NCBI GenBank assembly: GCA_025716855.1
Contig: JAIXMQ010000035.1
Span: 124,001-188,000, forward strand
Direction of reading: 5' to 3'
Source of the DNA: Pilaira anomala
Lineage: Eukaryota > Mucoromycota > Mucoromycetes > Mucorales > Mucoraceae
Length of the DNA stretch: 64,000 nucleotides
The position numbers and the translations under genes are program-made. The notes under the pieces are model-generated. The model had not been told where the DNA came from, did no database searches, and worked only from the letters and a program-made list of their open reading frames with translations. Shown piece after piece: positions 22,301 through 37,894 of the stretch. How positions within the stretch are numbered: position 1 is the first letter of the stretch; each line of letters begins with the position of its first letter.

Positions 22301-25300
22301 GTATACCGCATCAAGTCTTTGGTATTTTGTTTGCATTTGCTGTAGACGATACTTCACTTTATGATCTCTTCGTCGATCAAACCAGTTCAGAGCAAACCGA
22401 TACGGCTGTCACATTAGATTTGTTTCGTCGAATTGAATTAGCTTTAAAATCACCTTCTGTTAAAGTTGTTAATTCAGAAGTCACCCCAACCATCTTTCAT
22501 TTACAAAAGTATATTTCTTTATATGATCCCCAACTTTCATCCGCCATTTTATGTGGTTTACATGCCTTGGCACAAGCAAGTAGAAGAAACCAAGTGAAAA
22601 TGAACCGCACTGGACTAATTTTAGAGTTATTGAAACGTGTCTTTCCACCAGATACAATAAATGAAACTGAAGAATTATCTGTTCAAAAGGAAATGATATT
22701 ACAGATTATCAAAAAACTAATGAGTATGGGTGTAAGCTATGAAGAGCTTCAATACATGTTCAAACGATTTAATATTGGCCCAAACACTCAAGACCTTCAA
22801 TGTCCTGCTGGTTTGATGGATTTAATTCTGCAAGGTGCCTCACGTAGTCGATGGCCTAATTTCATTCAGTTTGATATGGGTTCTAGTGAATCTGCTTCCT
22901 TGGAAATTCCTCACTTGAATAATTTCCCGCCTGCTAACCCAGGTTATACTTTTTTAGCTTGGGTTCATATTGAAAGACAAGATGATTTCTCTGACTTGTC
23001 CTTACTTAGTGTTTGGGATGATCAGTCCTTAGCTATCAAGATATATGTAGATGCAAAAACAAAAATGTTACATGTTCATAGCGCTCACTCTAAACACGAT
23101 ATAGTATTTAAATCGTTTGAATTCAATGTTGGTTTTTGGTACCATCTTGGTCTTGTGCATCATAAAACTCGGTTATCCTTAAAGTCTAGTACAATGACAT
23201 TGTTTGTAAATGGCATCTGTATCGAGCAAGTCAGCTGTCCATACGTGTCATCTCCTTCTGCTCCTGGGAATGCTATGAAAGCAGTTATGGGTACACTCGG
23301 CAACACTCTAATCAATACTTCTGATCTGGTATGGAATTTAGGCCCTACTTATTTGATTTCAGATACTTTGGAAAAGGAAGCAATCAATTTGTATTTCAAT
23401 TTAGGAGCACGTTACAAGTCTTTGTTTCAAGATTCTTTACGTCAATTCCAAACATATGAAGCAGCTACTTCTTTGTTTTTGGCATTAAGAAGTATGTCTA
23501 GGCCTTCTCATCAACGTCGTGAATCTTCACAACAATTGGCTTCGGCTATCAAAAGTGCATCGATACAATCAATTGCTGAAAACAAAATATTGTTTGCATT
23601 TTTTGCTTGCAATACTTTAACAGAGGGCACTAGGACTGGTTTAACTTTGACCGGTATTAGCAATGCTACCGCTACTACGATTAAGGCGGAATTAAGGACT
23701 TCTCGCTTGATATTAAATTCTGCTATTCCCAAATTAGAGCATGCTGTTTATAACCCTGATAGCATGGGATATCTTATTGGTGAACCTGTTATTGCATACC
23801 CTTTTGGATTGGATGAATCAATTGCCAAGATCGGTGGCTGTGCGATTGCATTAAAACTTATTCAACAATCTCATGTAAGCAATAACTGATATGAATTGTA
23901 AAAAAGAGGTTCATTAATCTTTTTTTTCTTTCTCTTTTTAGACTACGACAACGTTAAGTAAATCAACTGCTATCTTATTTGAGATTATTCGTTATTCTTG
24001 GCGTAATTCTGAAGATATGGAACGATGCCATGGATACGAAATTTTAGCTTATTTGTTGAAACAAAAACGAGAATTGATTACCGTTGAATTGTTTGAATTA
24101 TTGTTAACATTTATTGGAAAAATGCCACAGTCACCAGAGTATGTATTTATATATTTGATTCGATAAACATAAGCTTACTCACTCTTTGTTTTTTTTTACT
24201 CAAAGGGATTCTGTGATTAATAATCCGCTGGCTTATCGTTATGTCATTTTAAACTTTGAAATATGGAAAAAGACATCTATCCCAGTTCAAAGAGCACAAC
24301 TTGATCAATTCGTTTTGTTTTTAAATACCAGTAAAATGAGAAACTTTAATTCAAGGCGTTTACCAAAGATTCGTAAGTTATTAATTATTTCATTTAATTT
24401 AACAGAAAATAAACTGACATTTTTACATATTTCTTAGATCTCGTAAAGAAGGTTCTTTTGGCATTTAGAATGAATATCTATGCTAAAGAGCTTATACCTC
24501 ATCTAATTGATTCTTTAAAGGCTATTATGTTGAGTAATTGGAATACAGAGAGTATTCGTGCTGTTGCTACATTTTTAGCATCCACTGTCTCTAAAGGTAA
24601 ATAGATTCATGCCATTATATATTTCTAAATACTAATAAAATACGATACGTAGCCTCTTCTGTCCCTGCTTCAGGAAAATCGCCTCGCTTATTAGGAAGAT
24701 CAGATAGTACAAGCTCCACTACCAGTATGCTCAATGATGCTGAAGGACAAAATGCATCAGCTGAAATGATAACCGATGCTAAACATAGTGGCCAAAACAA
24801 CAAGACAGTTCAAATGCGTAATATTGTGCTTGAAATGCTTCACGATATACTGTGCGATAAAACAAATGGAACAGAATACGTCAACAAATTCGCCATTACA
24901 ATTACAAACAAATGGCCTTTATTATTTTTTGGACCCAACTTGAATCCTTTCACTGTAGTATTAGCAGCTCGAATTTTAGCTAAACTTTGTATCTCACAAG
25001 GGCCTTCTTATGTCAACAAATTCAGAACTATATCTGAAGGATTTTTGGTATTACGATACTTATTACCCAATTATTGGAACTTAACTCAACTACATGAAAC
25101 TCTGATGATTATGATGATGGGTATTGATATTTCTGATTACCCTATTTACAGTACATTTGACATCAACAACTTGCGTACATGTTTGCATTACAGCCAAGAA
25201 AATAACAAATTAGCTATACCAGACGTATTACCGATTATTATTGCATTATGGGACGAAGGCAGAAAAATTGTAGAGGGTCCCAAACCATCTGTTTTTCCTC

Positions 25301-28300
25301 CTATCCTAAGAAGCCCTTTAAGACCTCGAAGCAACAGTGCTGTCACTCGACCTGTCAAAGAAAAGATAAACAAGGAAGTGACTGAAGCAAATCGGGCGTT
25401 AATTTCTCGTTCCTTGGAAGCATTTATTCAACTCTTTGATGAACTTTATGATGCTAGACCTGTATTTAGAGAAGCTTGTAGTAAACAAGATGTAATAGAC
25501 TGTATTGTTCAGGTTTTATTCTCTTCAGTTTGTCATACTAGTAATATGACATCAGACGATGAATTAAACTCAAAAGATGTTGTACTTACAAACTTTGATC
25601 TGGATCATACCGGTTCCCCTTCATCTGCAATTTCATCACCTATTGACGGCTCACCATATCACGATCGATTCCGGGATAATGATGACAATATTTCTATTGA
25701 TAGTGCAAATACCAATTCTGGAAGTAGTATTATTAAAAGAGGTGGTACATCTGCTTTAACAACAAAGACTTCACCTCATGTTTCAAAGCGTGGACACGTT
25801 TTTATGACAAGATTAAGGTATTATATATATTATTCAGCGTATTTACATAGCTCTAACTTTAACTTAATATTATTTAGATCTGCTTCATGGAGCCAGGGAA
25901 GTAATGCAATTCCTACTAAAGTTTTACAAGATCCTATGCTTGACTCCCTATTGAACTTTGTTGTCGATATATGTATACAGTCTATCATAGACCCACAAAG
26001 CAAGAATTTGACTGGACTTACACTCGTTTTCTCCGTAAGTTAAATAATTTCATTTATCAACCTTAGATAATTCATTAAATTGTTCACCGACTTAGGCATT
26101 TCCTCCCAGTACACATGAACAGCAACTGGTGTTTGAAAGCTATTTAATGACACATATTGCACAAAACATGAAGAGTACACTTCAGCTAGAAATGGAATTG
26201 CTGTTTGATCATCGTATTATATCCAATGTATCCAAATTTGCTCAGTTAGCTGCCGATGCTGTGATTCAAGGTCGATTTAAGGAAGGCGGCACCGAACAAA
26301 CCTATGATCTTTTGGCTACCATTTTAGAAATTTTACATACAGATGATTTTTATAATCGTATAGGATCCAATGACGCCTCTTTAATAGCCTTATATCGTGC
26401 TTTTAATCGTATGATTTTAGTCAAGATTTCTGATTTAGAATATGGGGAATTAGATACTGTAAAGACAACCGCCTTCCTCGAGTATTGTATTCATCACCAA
26501 AAAATTATTCTAAGTGCCAAGAACAATGATATGGAATTTATGAAATGTTTCTGTTATCATCTGTATCGTTATCTTCTTTCGAACGATGAAAAAGTCAGAG
26601 ATGCTGCTGCTAATGTAAGCCTCCTTTTTTTTTTAAAAAAAAAAAAGTGAATAAGTACATATACATATTTACTCTTCAAATTTTATAGATGTGGAAATTG
26701 TTGATTTTACAAAAGCCTGATACAGTCACCTCTGTATTCAATATTCGTGTCAAGGGAATTGAATCTGAAGACTTGATTGACGGTTTCAGACAAATTCTTG
26801 AAATGGTAAAACTGCTTTTCTCTAATTAAATATTATAAGTATCTAGAACTCATATATCTATTCATAGGACCTTGAATCATTTTACAGATGGCTGGACTCA
26901 CGCAAATTTGAGCTCAATATACTCTTTACCGAACATATTAGTAAAGCATGGGAGAGTACAGTAATGCAAGAGCATAAATATAGTCGAGAAACGTTCAAAA
27001 ATTACATTACTAAGCGTATTAATAAGCTAAAGAAGCTTCAAAAGCGTGAATACTACGAACGAGAAATTATACTTGATTACACAACCAAAACATTAACTTG
27101 GTCTCAAAGTATTCATGAAGTTGAAATGAGCCGATTTACAAAGGCTTTACAAGACTCTGAAGGGCACGGAAACTTTATTCAAAGTGAATGGACACGCATT
27201 TCAGAAGATTTAATGAGAGAACGAGCTATTTGGGGACCAGAAAAGTCAGATGACTTGAAATGGAGATTAGATTATACAGAAGGCCCTAATCGTATGCGAA
27301 AACGCTTACAGTATATTTCCGATAACGATTATACTTCTTATTTACCAAAACAAACACCATTAGCGCCCTCTCATTCATCTAACACTACAAATAACGTATC
27401 AAATATGAACAGTAAAAACAGAACCTCTACTGACATCGATCGAGAATTAACTGAAGGACCTGGATATGTTGATAATTCGAAACCCGAAAATAATCACTCT
27501 AATAATGATGAAATGGAAAAAAATGACCAAGACGATGAACACATTTCGTATGAAGAGGACAAGAATCGTAAAGTACTTCGACTATTAGATCAAGGCGATA
27601 TGGTACTTGATGTTTATAATATCAGTCAAATTGCTGGGTTAGATGCAAGCGAGGGCCTTTTGTTACTCTGTAAAAACAACATTTATCTTATTGATAACTT
27701 CTTTCAATTAAGTGATGGTGAAGTTGTCGAGATATGGGATGTACCTAAAGAAGAAAGAGATCAATATTTACTTTTAGTTGCTCAAGCTGCTGGTATGGAT
27801 ACAGAACCATTTATTAGTCCTTCTGGTGATTTACACACATGTAGAAAATGGGCTACTGCTGATCTTCGCGATGTATTCAAACGACGTTTTCTCTTCCGAG
27901 ATGTTGCACTGGAAATATTTTTCACTGATGGTCAAAATGCCCTAATTACATTGGATTTATCAGAGCGTGATGAGCTTTATTCTAAACTAGTCAGTCGTGT
28001 CTCTGTTCATGAAGATTCTACTGGTGCACTTTTTGGAAGAGAGAAGGATGGCTATACGAACTCTGGTTTGAGCAGCACGTTCAAGTTATCTAGTATCTTT
28101 GGTACTTCCACTTTACATGATTTAACACAACGCTGGGAACGAAAGGAGATTACTAATTTCCAATACTTGATTTATCTGAATGCTATTGCTGGCCGTTCTT
28201 ATAATGATTTAACACAATATCCTGTTTTCCCTTGGATTTTAGCTGATTATCATAGTCAAGAACTTGACTTGAATGATCCTAAAACTTTTAGAGACTTGAC

Positions 28301-30576
28301 TCGTCCTATGGGTGCTCAAACTGCAGAAAGAAGAAAGGAATTTTCCGAGCGTTACAAACAATGGGGTGAAACAGATGATCCTACACCTGCTTTCCATTAC
28401 GGTACACATTATTCATCTGCTATGATTGTATGCTCTTTCTTGATTCGTCTTGAGCCTTTCACTCAACATTATCTCAAGTTGCAAGGCGGCACATTCGATC
28501 ATGCTGATAGATTATTTGATTCTATTGGTAAAGCATGGGAATCTGCTTCAGAAAAGAATATGGGCGATGTTCGAGAATTAGTACCTGAATTCTTTTATTT
28601 ACCAGAATTTTTGACCAATGTCAACAAGTTTAATTTCGGCGTAAAACAAGGAACTGGTGAAGCGATTGATTCAGTTGTATTGCCACCATGGGCTCATGGT
28701 GACCCAAAGATATTTATTCAACGCCATCGCGAGGCTTTAGAAAGTGAATATGTAAGTGCTAACTTGCATCATTGGATCGATTTGATATTTGGCTGCAAGC
28801 AACAAGGCACTGCTGCTATCGACTCATTAAATGTGTTCCATCATATTTCTTATGAGGGTGCAGTTGATTTAGATGCAATTACAGATATTGTAGAAAAGAC
28901 TGCCACTATTGGTATTATTAATAACTTTGGTCAAACACCTCGTCAATTGTTTAAAAAACCACATCCAATGAGAACACCGTCTGTTACTGATCCTATGGTT
29001 TTGGGCTCTTATATTTTCCAAGACCATCTAGATAAGTTGGTACAATCTTTGATGCCTATTCGCGGTAAGAAAAAGGAGATTTGAATTTATTTAGAAAATA
29101 AGTATTAACTCCACCCTTCCCTCTTTTTCTTTTTAGATATTAAGCAACAAATACAAAGTATTGATCTTTATAATGATAAATTAGGCGTTTCATCTTGTCA
29201 GCAACTACTAATGCCTCCTGATGGTCTTCGATATATCGAATGGGGATTTACTGACAACAGTATGAGACTATATTCTACAGATAATGGAAAGGTAAATGTC
29301 TTATTCTTTTATTAAAACAGAAACTTATTTTTTTTTTTTTTTAGCTTTTGAATGTATTTGAAAATATGCATGTAGGATATATCACCACTGCCTGTTTCCC
29401 AGATTCTCGTACATTAGTGACAGGTGGTACCGATAACGTAAGAAAATATTCTTTGCTTTTTTAAAATTCTAATAGTTTAACTAACTTTATATTGGCTATT
29501 AGCTTGTGTGCATTTGGAAGGTTAAAAACGAGAAAACTACAGATTTCATACTTTTAGAATGTTTGAAGGGCCATACTGCTCCAATTACAGCTATTGCAGC
29601 TTCGAGATCTTATAGTGTCTTCGTTACTGGATCAGAGGTAAGGCATTACCTTTCTTAAATTTTCCATTTATTTTTTAACCATTTTTGTGATATAGGATAA
29701 AACTGCGATTATCTGGGATATGAACCGTAAAATGTACATACAATCTTTAGTGGGACATGAAAATGGAATTCAACATGTTCAGATTAACAACAACACCGTA
29801 AGTACTTGATTGTTTCTTTAATACACTTTCTAATTATTATATTAGGGTGATATTGTTACTTGTTCTGGCCATATTATTCGTGTCTGGACGATCAATGGAG
29901 ATCTTTACTTAACTAAGTCAGCATGTCCTAGTTCTGAATCAATTCTTTCGTGTATCTTCTATGAGGTAAGCTAACAGAAATGCGAATATATACATATATA
30001 TTAACCGAAAAAAACAAATAGCGCAAAATGACAGAATGGAATAACCGTGATTTAATTATCACAGGACATAGAAAGGGATTAGTCAAATTTTGGCTCAAAC
30101 AAGTGGAAATAGATCCCAAAACAGGAAATCATAAGTGGTCTCTAGTTTTAGTACATCAGTTACGCCATCAAAACCGTGTTGATACCAGTTTAGACGACTG
30201 TGATATTATTGCATTAACTGTTTCTAATTCAAAGAAAACTTTATTTACAGGCAATAGACAAGGCCAAGTATATTCGTTTGTTTTACCTGATTCATCCGAT
30301 ACTTTTCATTTATTAAGGGAGGATAAATTTAAAGAATGCATGACTTGCAGAAAAGTATTTTCTGTATTGGAAAGAAAGAACAATTGTCGTACTTGTGGTG
30401 GTAAGCTCAATATGATATCAATGTAACAAGAAATAATCATTAACATTGTATAAAAATTTCTAGGAATTTACTGTTCCAGTTGTATGTCAAGTCTACCGTT
30501 AGCTTGTCCAGATAAAACTGCTAAATTCTGTAGACCATGTGCAGAACATCTTATACCTATTTGTAACAGAATTTAG
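19346..30576 (+). CDS. Giant BEACH-WD40-FYVE protein (WDFY3/Alfy-like)
   Basis: 26 exons, about 3211 aa: 19346-19428, 19512-19581, 19641-19827, 19897-19973, 20036-20343, 20414-20714, 20770-20863, 20924-20956, 21050-21358, 21419-21689, 21747-23874, 23942-24138, 24206-24372, 24438-24596, 24653-25817, 25878-26034, 26096-26614, 26689-26805, 26868-29064, 29137-29291, 29345-29437, 29503-29637, 29696-29797, 29846-29965, 30022-30400, 30464-30576. All junctions keep frame. Order: armadillo-like alpha-solenoid, a concanavalin-like insert (about 960-1130, GYTFLAWVHIE), PH-BEACH (about 2347-2491), BEACH (about 2528-2806, WERKEITNFQYLIYLNAIAG), WD40 (about 2870-3130) and an eight-Cys FYVE-like finger (about 3154-3203). 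Animal Alfy scaffolds selective autophagy, and fungal BEACH proteins act in vacuolar or membrane traffic. The finger lacks the RHHCR consensus. Confidence 0.92.
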
Positions 30577-31951
30577 TTTAACTATAGTATTTAAGGAGAA
30601 GAAACCCCCCCCCCCTCCCTTATTTACATTTGCAAGCAAAAAATAAAGATTTTTTATTTTATTTTTTTTTTTTTAGTGTCGGAGAATGATTTCATAGGTT
30701 GAAAAAAATCTTCCAGAAACAAAAAAAAATATAAATTTTGGATTTATAATTTTTTCTTGTTAAAGTAAAGTCCCTCAAAAGTAATTATTCTATTATATAA
30801 TATAATATGCATACAATGCAGAATTTGAAGACGCATCTTTTTACATATTTGAATTTATACTTTTGTATGTGAAAAATATACTTGCTCTAACAAAAACTGT
30901 AATTTTGTTTTTCTGCAATAAATAATATTTTTTACTACTATTTTACTCTAATTTTTATATCATTAGAAAGAGCATAAAATTTTACGTTTAACTCTACTAA
31001 CAACCTAAAGCCTAAAACCTTTATAATATTAAGAAATATCCTGATTTCTGATTTTTGGAAAATCACAAAGGGGGTCGCCTTGACAATTTTTCATTTTTTT
31101 TCGCCAGTCGGAGTTAAAATAAATCGCGCTTTAATTGGCTATTTTTATTGCAGTGAAAAATTTAGACCATTAAGTTACAAATGGCTCATTTTAAACTTAT
31201 TAAATGTAAACGGTCAATACAAAGAACTAACTGAGGTAATTCGTCCAACGAAATTAGAATTTTTAAGCTATCTGATTCAGTTACAACACAAACAGCGTCA
31301 ACATACCGACAGATATAGAATTGAAGATCTGTGCCTTAAGTTTATGTTGTTAGTATCTTAACGGGACTTACCGATTTTGCCATAACTTGAAACGTTTTAG
31401 TAAGAGAACACAAGGAAACAGCGGTTTTCCCGAAGAGTGCCAAGCGATAACTATTAGTATTGATCTTGTAGCAATTAGTTGCACTATGTATGGTCTTGAC
31501 CTCTATCAATCCGATCATCTTATTATCATTTTCGACTAACTACACTATCAGGATGATTTTTTGTTACTTGTTCGCCTGTTAACATTATAAGCAATTGTTA
31601 TCGTGTTAGTCTATTTGAAAACCATTTGGCCATCTTCGGCGCTATCGAACAACAATTGAAAGAATACTTGTAGTTATCTAGCGCATAATTCGTACTCTAT
31701 CACTTTTTTTTTTCTTTGGATACATTGCAAAGCTTCAAACCTGTTTGTATGACAAATTGAACTTCAAAAAAAAAAAAAAAAAAGAGAGAGTATCACGTTA
31801 ATGCATGTGTGTGTACAAAGATATATTTCCAAAGTCCGTGCCTCACACACACACACACACACACTCACACACACACTCACGGACCTGACAATAACCAAAT
31901 GTAAATAACTTTTCCTTCCTTCTTCTATTTTTGTACCTTAAAAAAAAAAAT
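30577..31951. other. Intergenic region with microsatellites
   Basis: 1.4 kb between the BEACH gene and SEC31. It holds a poly-C run (30605-30615), A/T tracts and a CA-dinucleotide repeat at about 31843-31880. A 93-codon ORF (31080-31361, TTG start) has no recognisable homology. A remnant of a mobile element is possible, but no terminal repeats were seen. Confidence 0.45.
31843..31880. repeat. CA dinucleotide microsatellite
   Basis: An interrupted CA run with CT substitutions (the CTCACAC interruptions), about 75 bp upstream of the SEC31 start codon. It may be polymorphic. Confidence 0.85.
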
Positions 31952-34900
31952 ATGACCAGAAAATTGAACGAGATACGTCGTACCGCAAAGTTTTCTTGGA
32001 ATCCAGGCCATCATCGTATGCTAGCCACAGGTACCATGGCTGGTACTTTCGATGGCTCTAGCACTACTACGTCCGAGCTAGAGTTATTTGAAATTAATCC
32101 CGATAATTTCACTTTACAACCCTCCCATAAAGTCAATACAACCACAAGGTAATAATAATAAAAAAAAATACTAAAAAAAGAAAAGGGGGAGGGATAAACT
32201 AAAAAACAAAAGCCAATGACAGATTCAACACTTTAGCTTGGGGTTCTGTTAATCCTTCTAGAACACATGGTGTCATTGCAGGTGGTATGGAATCGGGTGA
32301 TCTCGAACTCTGGGATCCTTCTGCTATTCTTGATAATAAGAGGTATAAAGCTATAAAAATTAATTAAAAAAAGAGGGCTACCTTTTCTTACAAACTACTC
32401 AATCTTCCCAAAAGTGAATCAGAATGTTTAATCTTACGAAACGCAACTCATTCAGGTACACTTGCTGCACTTGACTTTAATTTATTTCAAACAAACTTGT
32501 TAGCTTCAGCCGGTAGTAAAAGTGAGGTAAACAAAAACAAAAAAAAAATGTATCATATGCTTTAATGTAGGGCTGGACTGACCTATTTTTTTTTTTTTAA
32601 CCCAATCGTAACAAGGTTTACATTTGGGACTTGAATCAACCTACTACGCCATTTACGCCAGGTGCTCGTTCTTCAAAAATGGATGAGATCAGTTCCGTTG
32701 CTTGGAATTGTCAAGTCCAACATATTGTTTCAACTGCTTCTACAAGTGGATATACAGTGATATGGGATCTTCGAAATAAAAAGGAAGTTATGGCTTTAGC
32801 ATATCAAGGATCTGGACGTGGATCGATTTCTTCAATTGATTGGCATCCTGATATTGTAAGTAGAACATTTAAAATCGAAGTATATATGAAAACTTAAAAT
32901 TTAATCAGGCTACACAAATCGTTACTGCTTCAAATGAAGATCAAAATCCTATTATCTCATTATGGGATTTACGTCATGCACAATCTCCTGAAAAAGTCTT
33001 GACCGGTCATAACAAAGGAGTACTAGACGTTTCATGGTCTAAACAAGATTCGGATCTTTTACTCTCGTGTGGAAAAGACGGTAAAACATTATGTTGGAAT
33101 CCAAATACTGGAAATTTAAATGGACAGCTATCAAACAACAATAAATGGGCTTATGAAGTAGATTGGTGTCCTCGTCATCCCAACTTATTAGCTTCCGCTT
33201 CATTTGATGGATCTGTAAAGTATTGATTTATTTGTTATATGTACTTGATATACTTACTAACTTTTTTTTTTTCTTTTTCTGTAGATAAATGTATTTTCAA
33301 TTCAGGATAAACCACCTCTAAACAACGACCCATCCGCCTCATTCCACTTAAAACATCCACCGAAATGGCTTCGTCGACCCGTAGGAGCCTCGTTTGGGTT
33401 CAGCGGAAAACTAGTCACCTTTACCAACAAAGCAGCACAAGCTGCCGTTTCAGCAGCTACTGTATCCGGCACAACCTTACCTAACCTCAAAACCTTAACA
33501 CGTCCTGTCACAATCACCACCATTGAAACCGACCCAGAAATCATCAAACGTTCCGAACAACTTGAATCAGCTACTGAGGATAACGTTCATGCATTAATAG
33601 AAGATCGTATCAAAGCAGAAAAAGAGAATCAAGACTGGAAAGTATTACAAACTTTATTTTCGGATCATGCTCGTGAAAACTTGATGCAGTACCTAGGCTT
33701 TGAAAAGGATCAACTACTGGCTGTTTCAAATACTTTATTATTACCTCCTAAAGAGCAAGATACTGTATCCACTTTATTTAGTGAGACTTTAGAACCAGAA
33801 GCTGGGTTCTTTGACTCTTCTCCACCTGCTGTCATCGAATCACATCCATTTAGTTTATACGCGAGTTCGGATGAGACCGATAAATTGATTACACATGCTA
33901 TTGTCTTTGGTGATTTTGAATCTGCCATCAACGTATGTTTAGCAACTAAACGATTCTCGGACGCAATCATGTTCGCTATGTGTGGAGGACCTGAGTTATT
34001 AGCGCGTACACAAAAAGCTTATTTCGAAAGCCAAAGTAAGAAATTTACTTACCTTCGATTACTACAAGGCATTGTAGAAGGTGATTTAAGTACAATTGTA
34101 CGTGACGCCGATCTAAAAGACTGGGCCTCTATTCTCGTTATCTTATGTACCTTTGCAAAATCAGAGGACTTTAGTCGATTATGTGAAGCATTAGGAGACC
34201 GCTTAGTACAAGACATGAATTATAAATCACACGCTACTTTATTATATCTTGCTGCAGGTCATTTAGAAAAAGTATCATCTATTTGGATTTCTCAATTTGA
34301 ACAAGAAGAGGAAAAAGACACTGTAACCCATGGTGTTCGATTACAAGCGCTTGTAGAAAAAGTCACCATCTTTCGTAAAGCAATCAATTATGAAGATCAA
34401 GCAACCATGTCTTCGTCTGGTAAATTTGTCCTGGCCAGACTTTATGAAAAGTACTGTGAATACGCTGAATTTATGGCCTCACAAGGTCAATTAGAAGTTG
34501 CCTTAAAATACATGAGTTTAACTCCAAAAGAGTATGATCGAATGAGCGGTGGAGCCGTTGTACGTGATAGAGTATTTCATGCTAGTCGTGCAGCTCGTCA
34601 GATGGGTCAAGAAGAGCCTTCTTTTCCATTTGAAAAAAAAATCGTGTCAAATAAACAAGCAGAAGAAGAGATACTTGTCACCTGCAATAACAATATAACT
34701 GACTTGTTGGTTAATCATTCAGAACTGAATCATACCACACAAAATAAAACAATTGTGAATGATCAACCACTGCATTCTGCTACTGCTACTATCGGACCAC
34801 CACCAGCAGCAGCAGCAAAATCTGTTGTTTGGAATCATCCTTCTATGCGAACTAGTCCTAATAACAAGAATTTGGCAGCTGCAGCTGCAGGTCCTGCAGG

Positions 34901-35108
34901 TATTATCAACAGAATGACTACACCGTTTGTACCTATACGAGGATTAAATGGTCCACCTCCACCACCACCTTCTTCCAATACAACCCTTGGGTACTATAGT
35001 GCACATCAACAATTTCGAGCTACTACGCCGCCACCAGCACCACCACCAGCACCGCCTAATGAAGAACGCAGCAACAACGCCTTGACACGGCAAACTAAAA
35101 ATAAATAA
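31952..35108 (+). CDS. SEC31: COPII outer coat protein Sec31
   Basis: Six exons: 31952-32148, 32223-32342, 32415-32526, 32616-32855, 32909-33214, 33285-35108, giving 932 aa. It starts MTRKLNEIRRTAKFSWNP, matching the Sec31 opening. WD40 repeats fill the first 400 residues (GDLELWDPSAI, VYIWDLNQP, LCWNPNTG, EVDWCPRHPNLLASASFDG). The alpha-solenoid ACE1 region follows. The tail is poly-Ala and Pro-rich (PPPPPPS, PPPAPPPAPP), the segment that binds Sec23/Sar1 in the family. Sec31 drives COPII cage assembly at ER exit sites. Usual length is about 1200-1300 aa; this protein stops right after the proline-rich part, without the C-terminal helical domain. Confidence 0.9.
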
Positions 35109-37576
<2,468 letters not shown>

Positions 37577-37894
37577 TATCTAAAAACCCGAGGATTTACT
37601 ATAATAGGAAACCTTGCTCTTTTCTCTTTTTTTTTTCTTAATTGACTGTTTTTTATTATTTGTTTTTTTTTCATTCTACTATATCTTACTCGCTCTTTCT
37701 CTCTTTTTCTCTTTCTTTTTCTTTTTTTATTTTTTTTTCCGCACTAATTACCCTCCTTTTCTTCATAATTTAAACTTAATAATTAACTTTTTACAAATAC
37801 TCTAATTTACTATTTACTATTAATAAAAACACATACAACACAACTTTTATAGCAATTTAAAAAAAGAAACAAAACAGAAACACTCTCATCATCA
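37577..37894. other. Short intergenic region, pyrimidine-rich
   Basis: Between the epimerase stop and the casein kinase start. One strand is strongly CT-biased (37614-37740). No motif or gene was recognised. Confidence 0.5.

Noticed and set aside
31080..31361. 93-codon ORF between the BEACH gene and SEC31
   Set aside because: TTG start, no recognisable domain, no splice context and no coding signature beyond the open frame.
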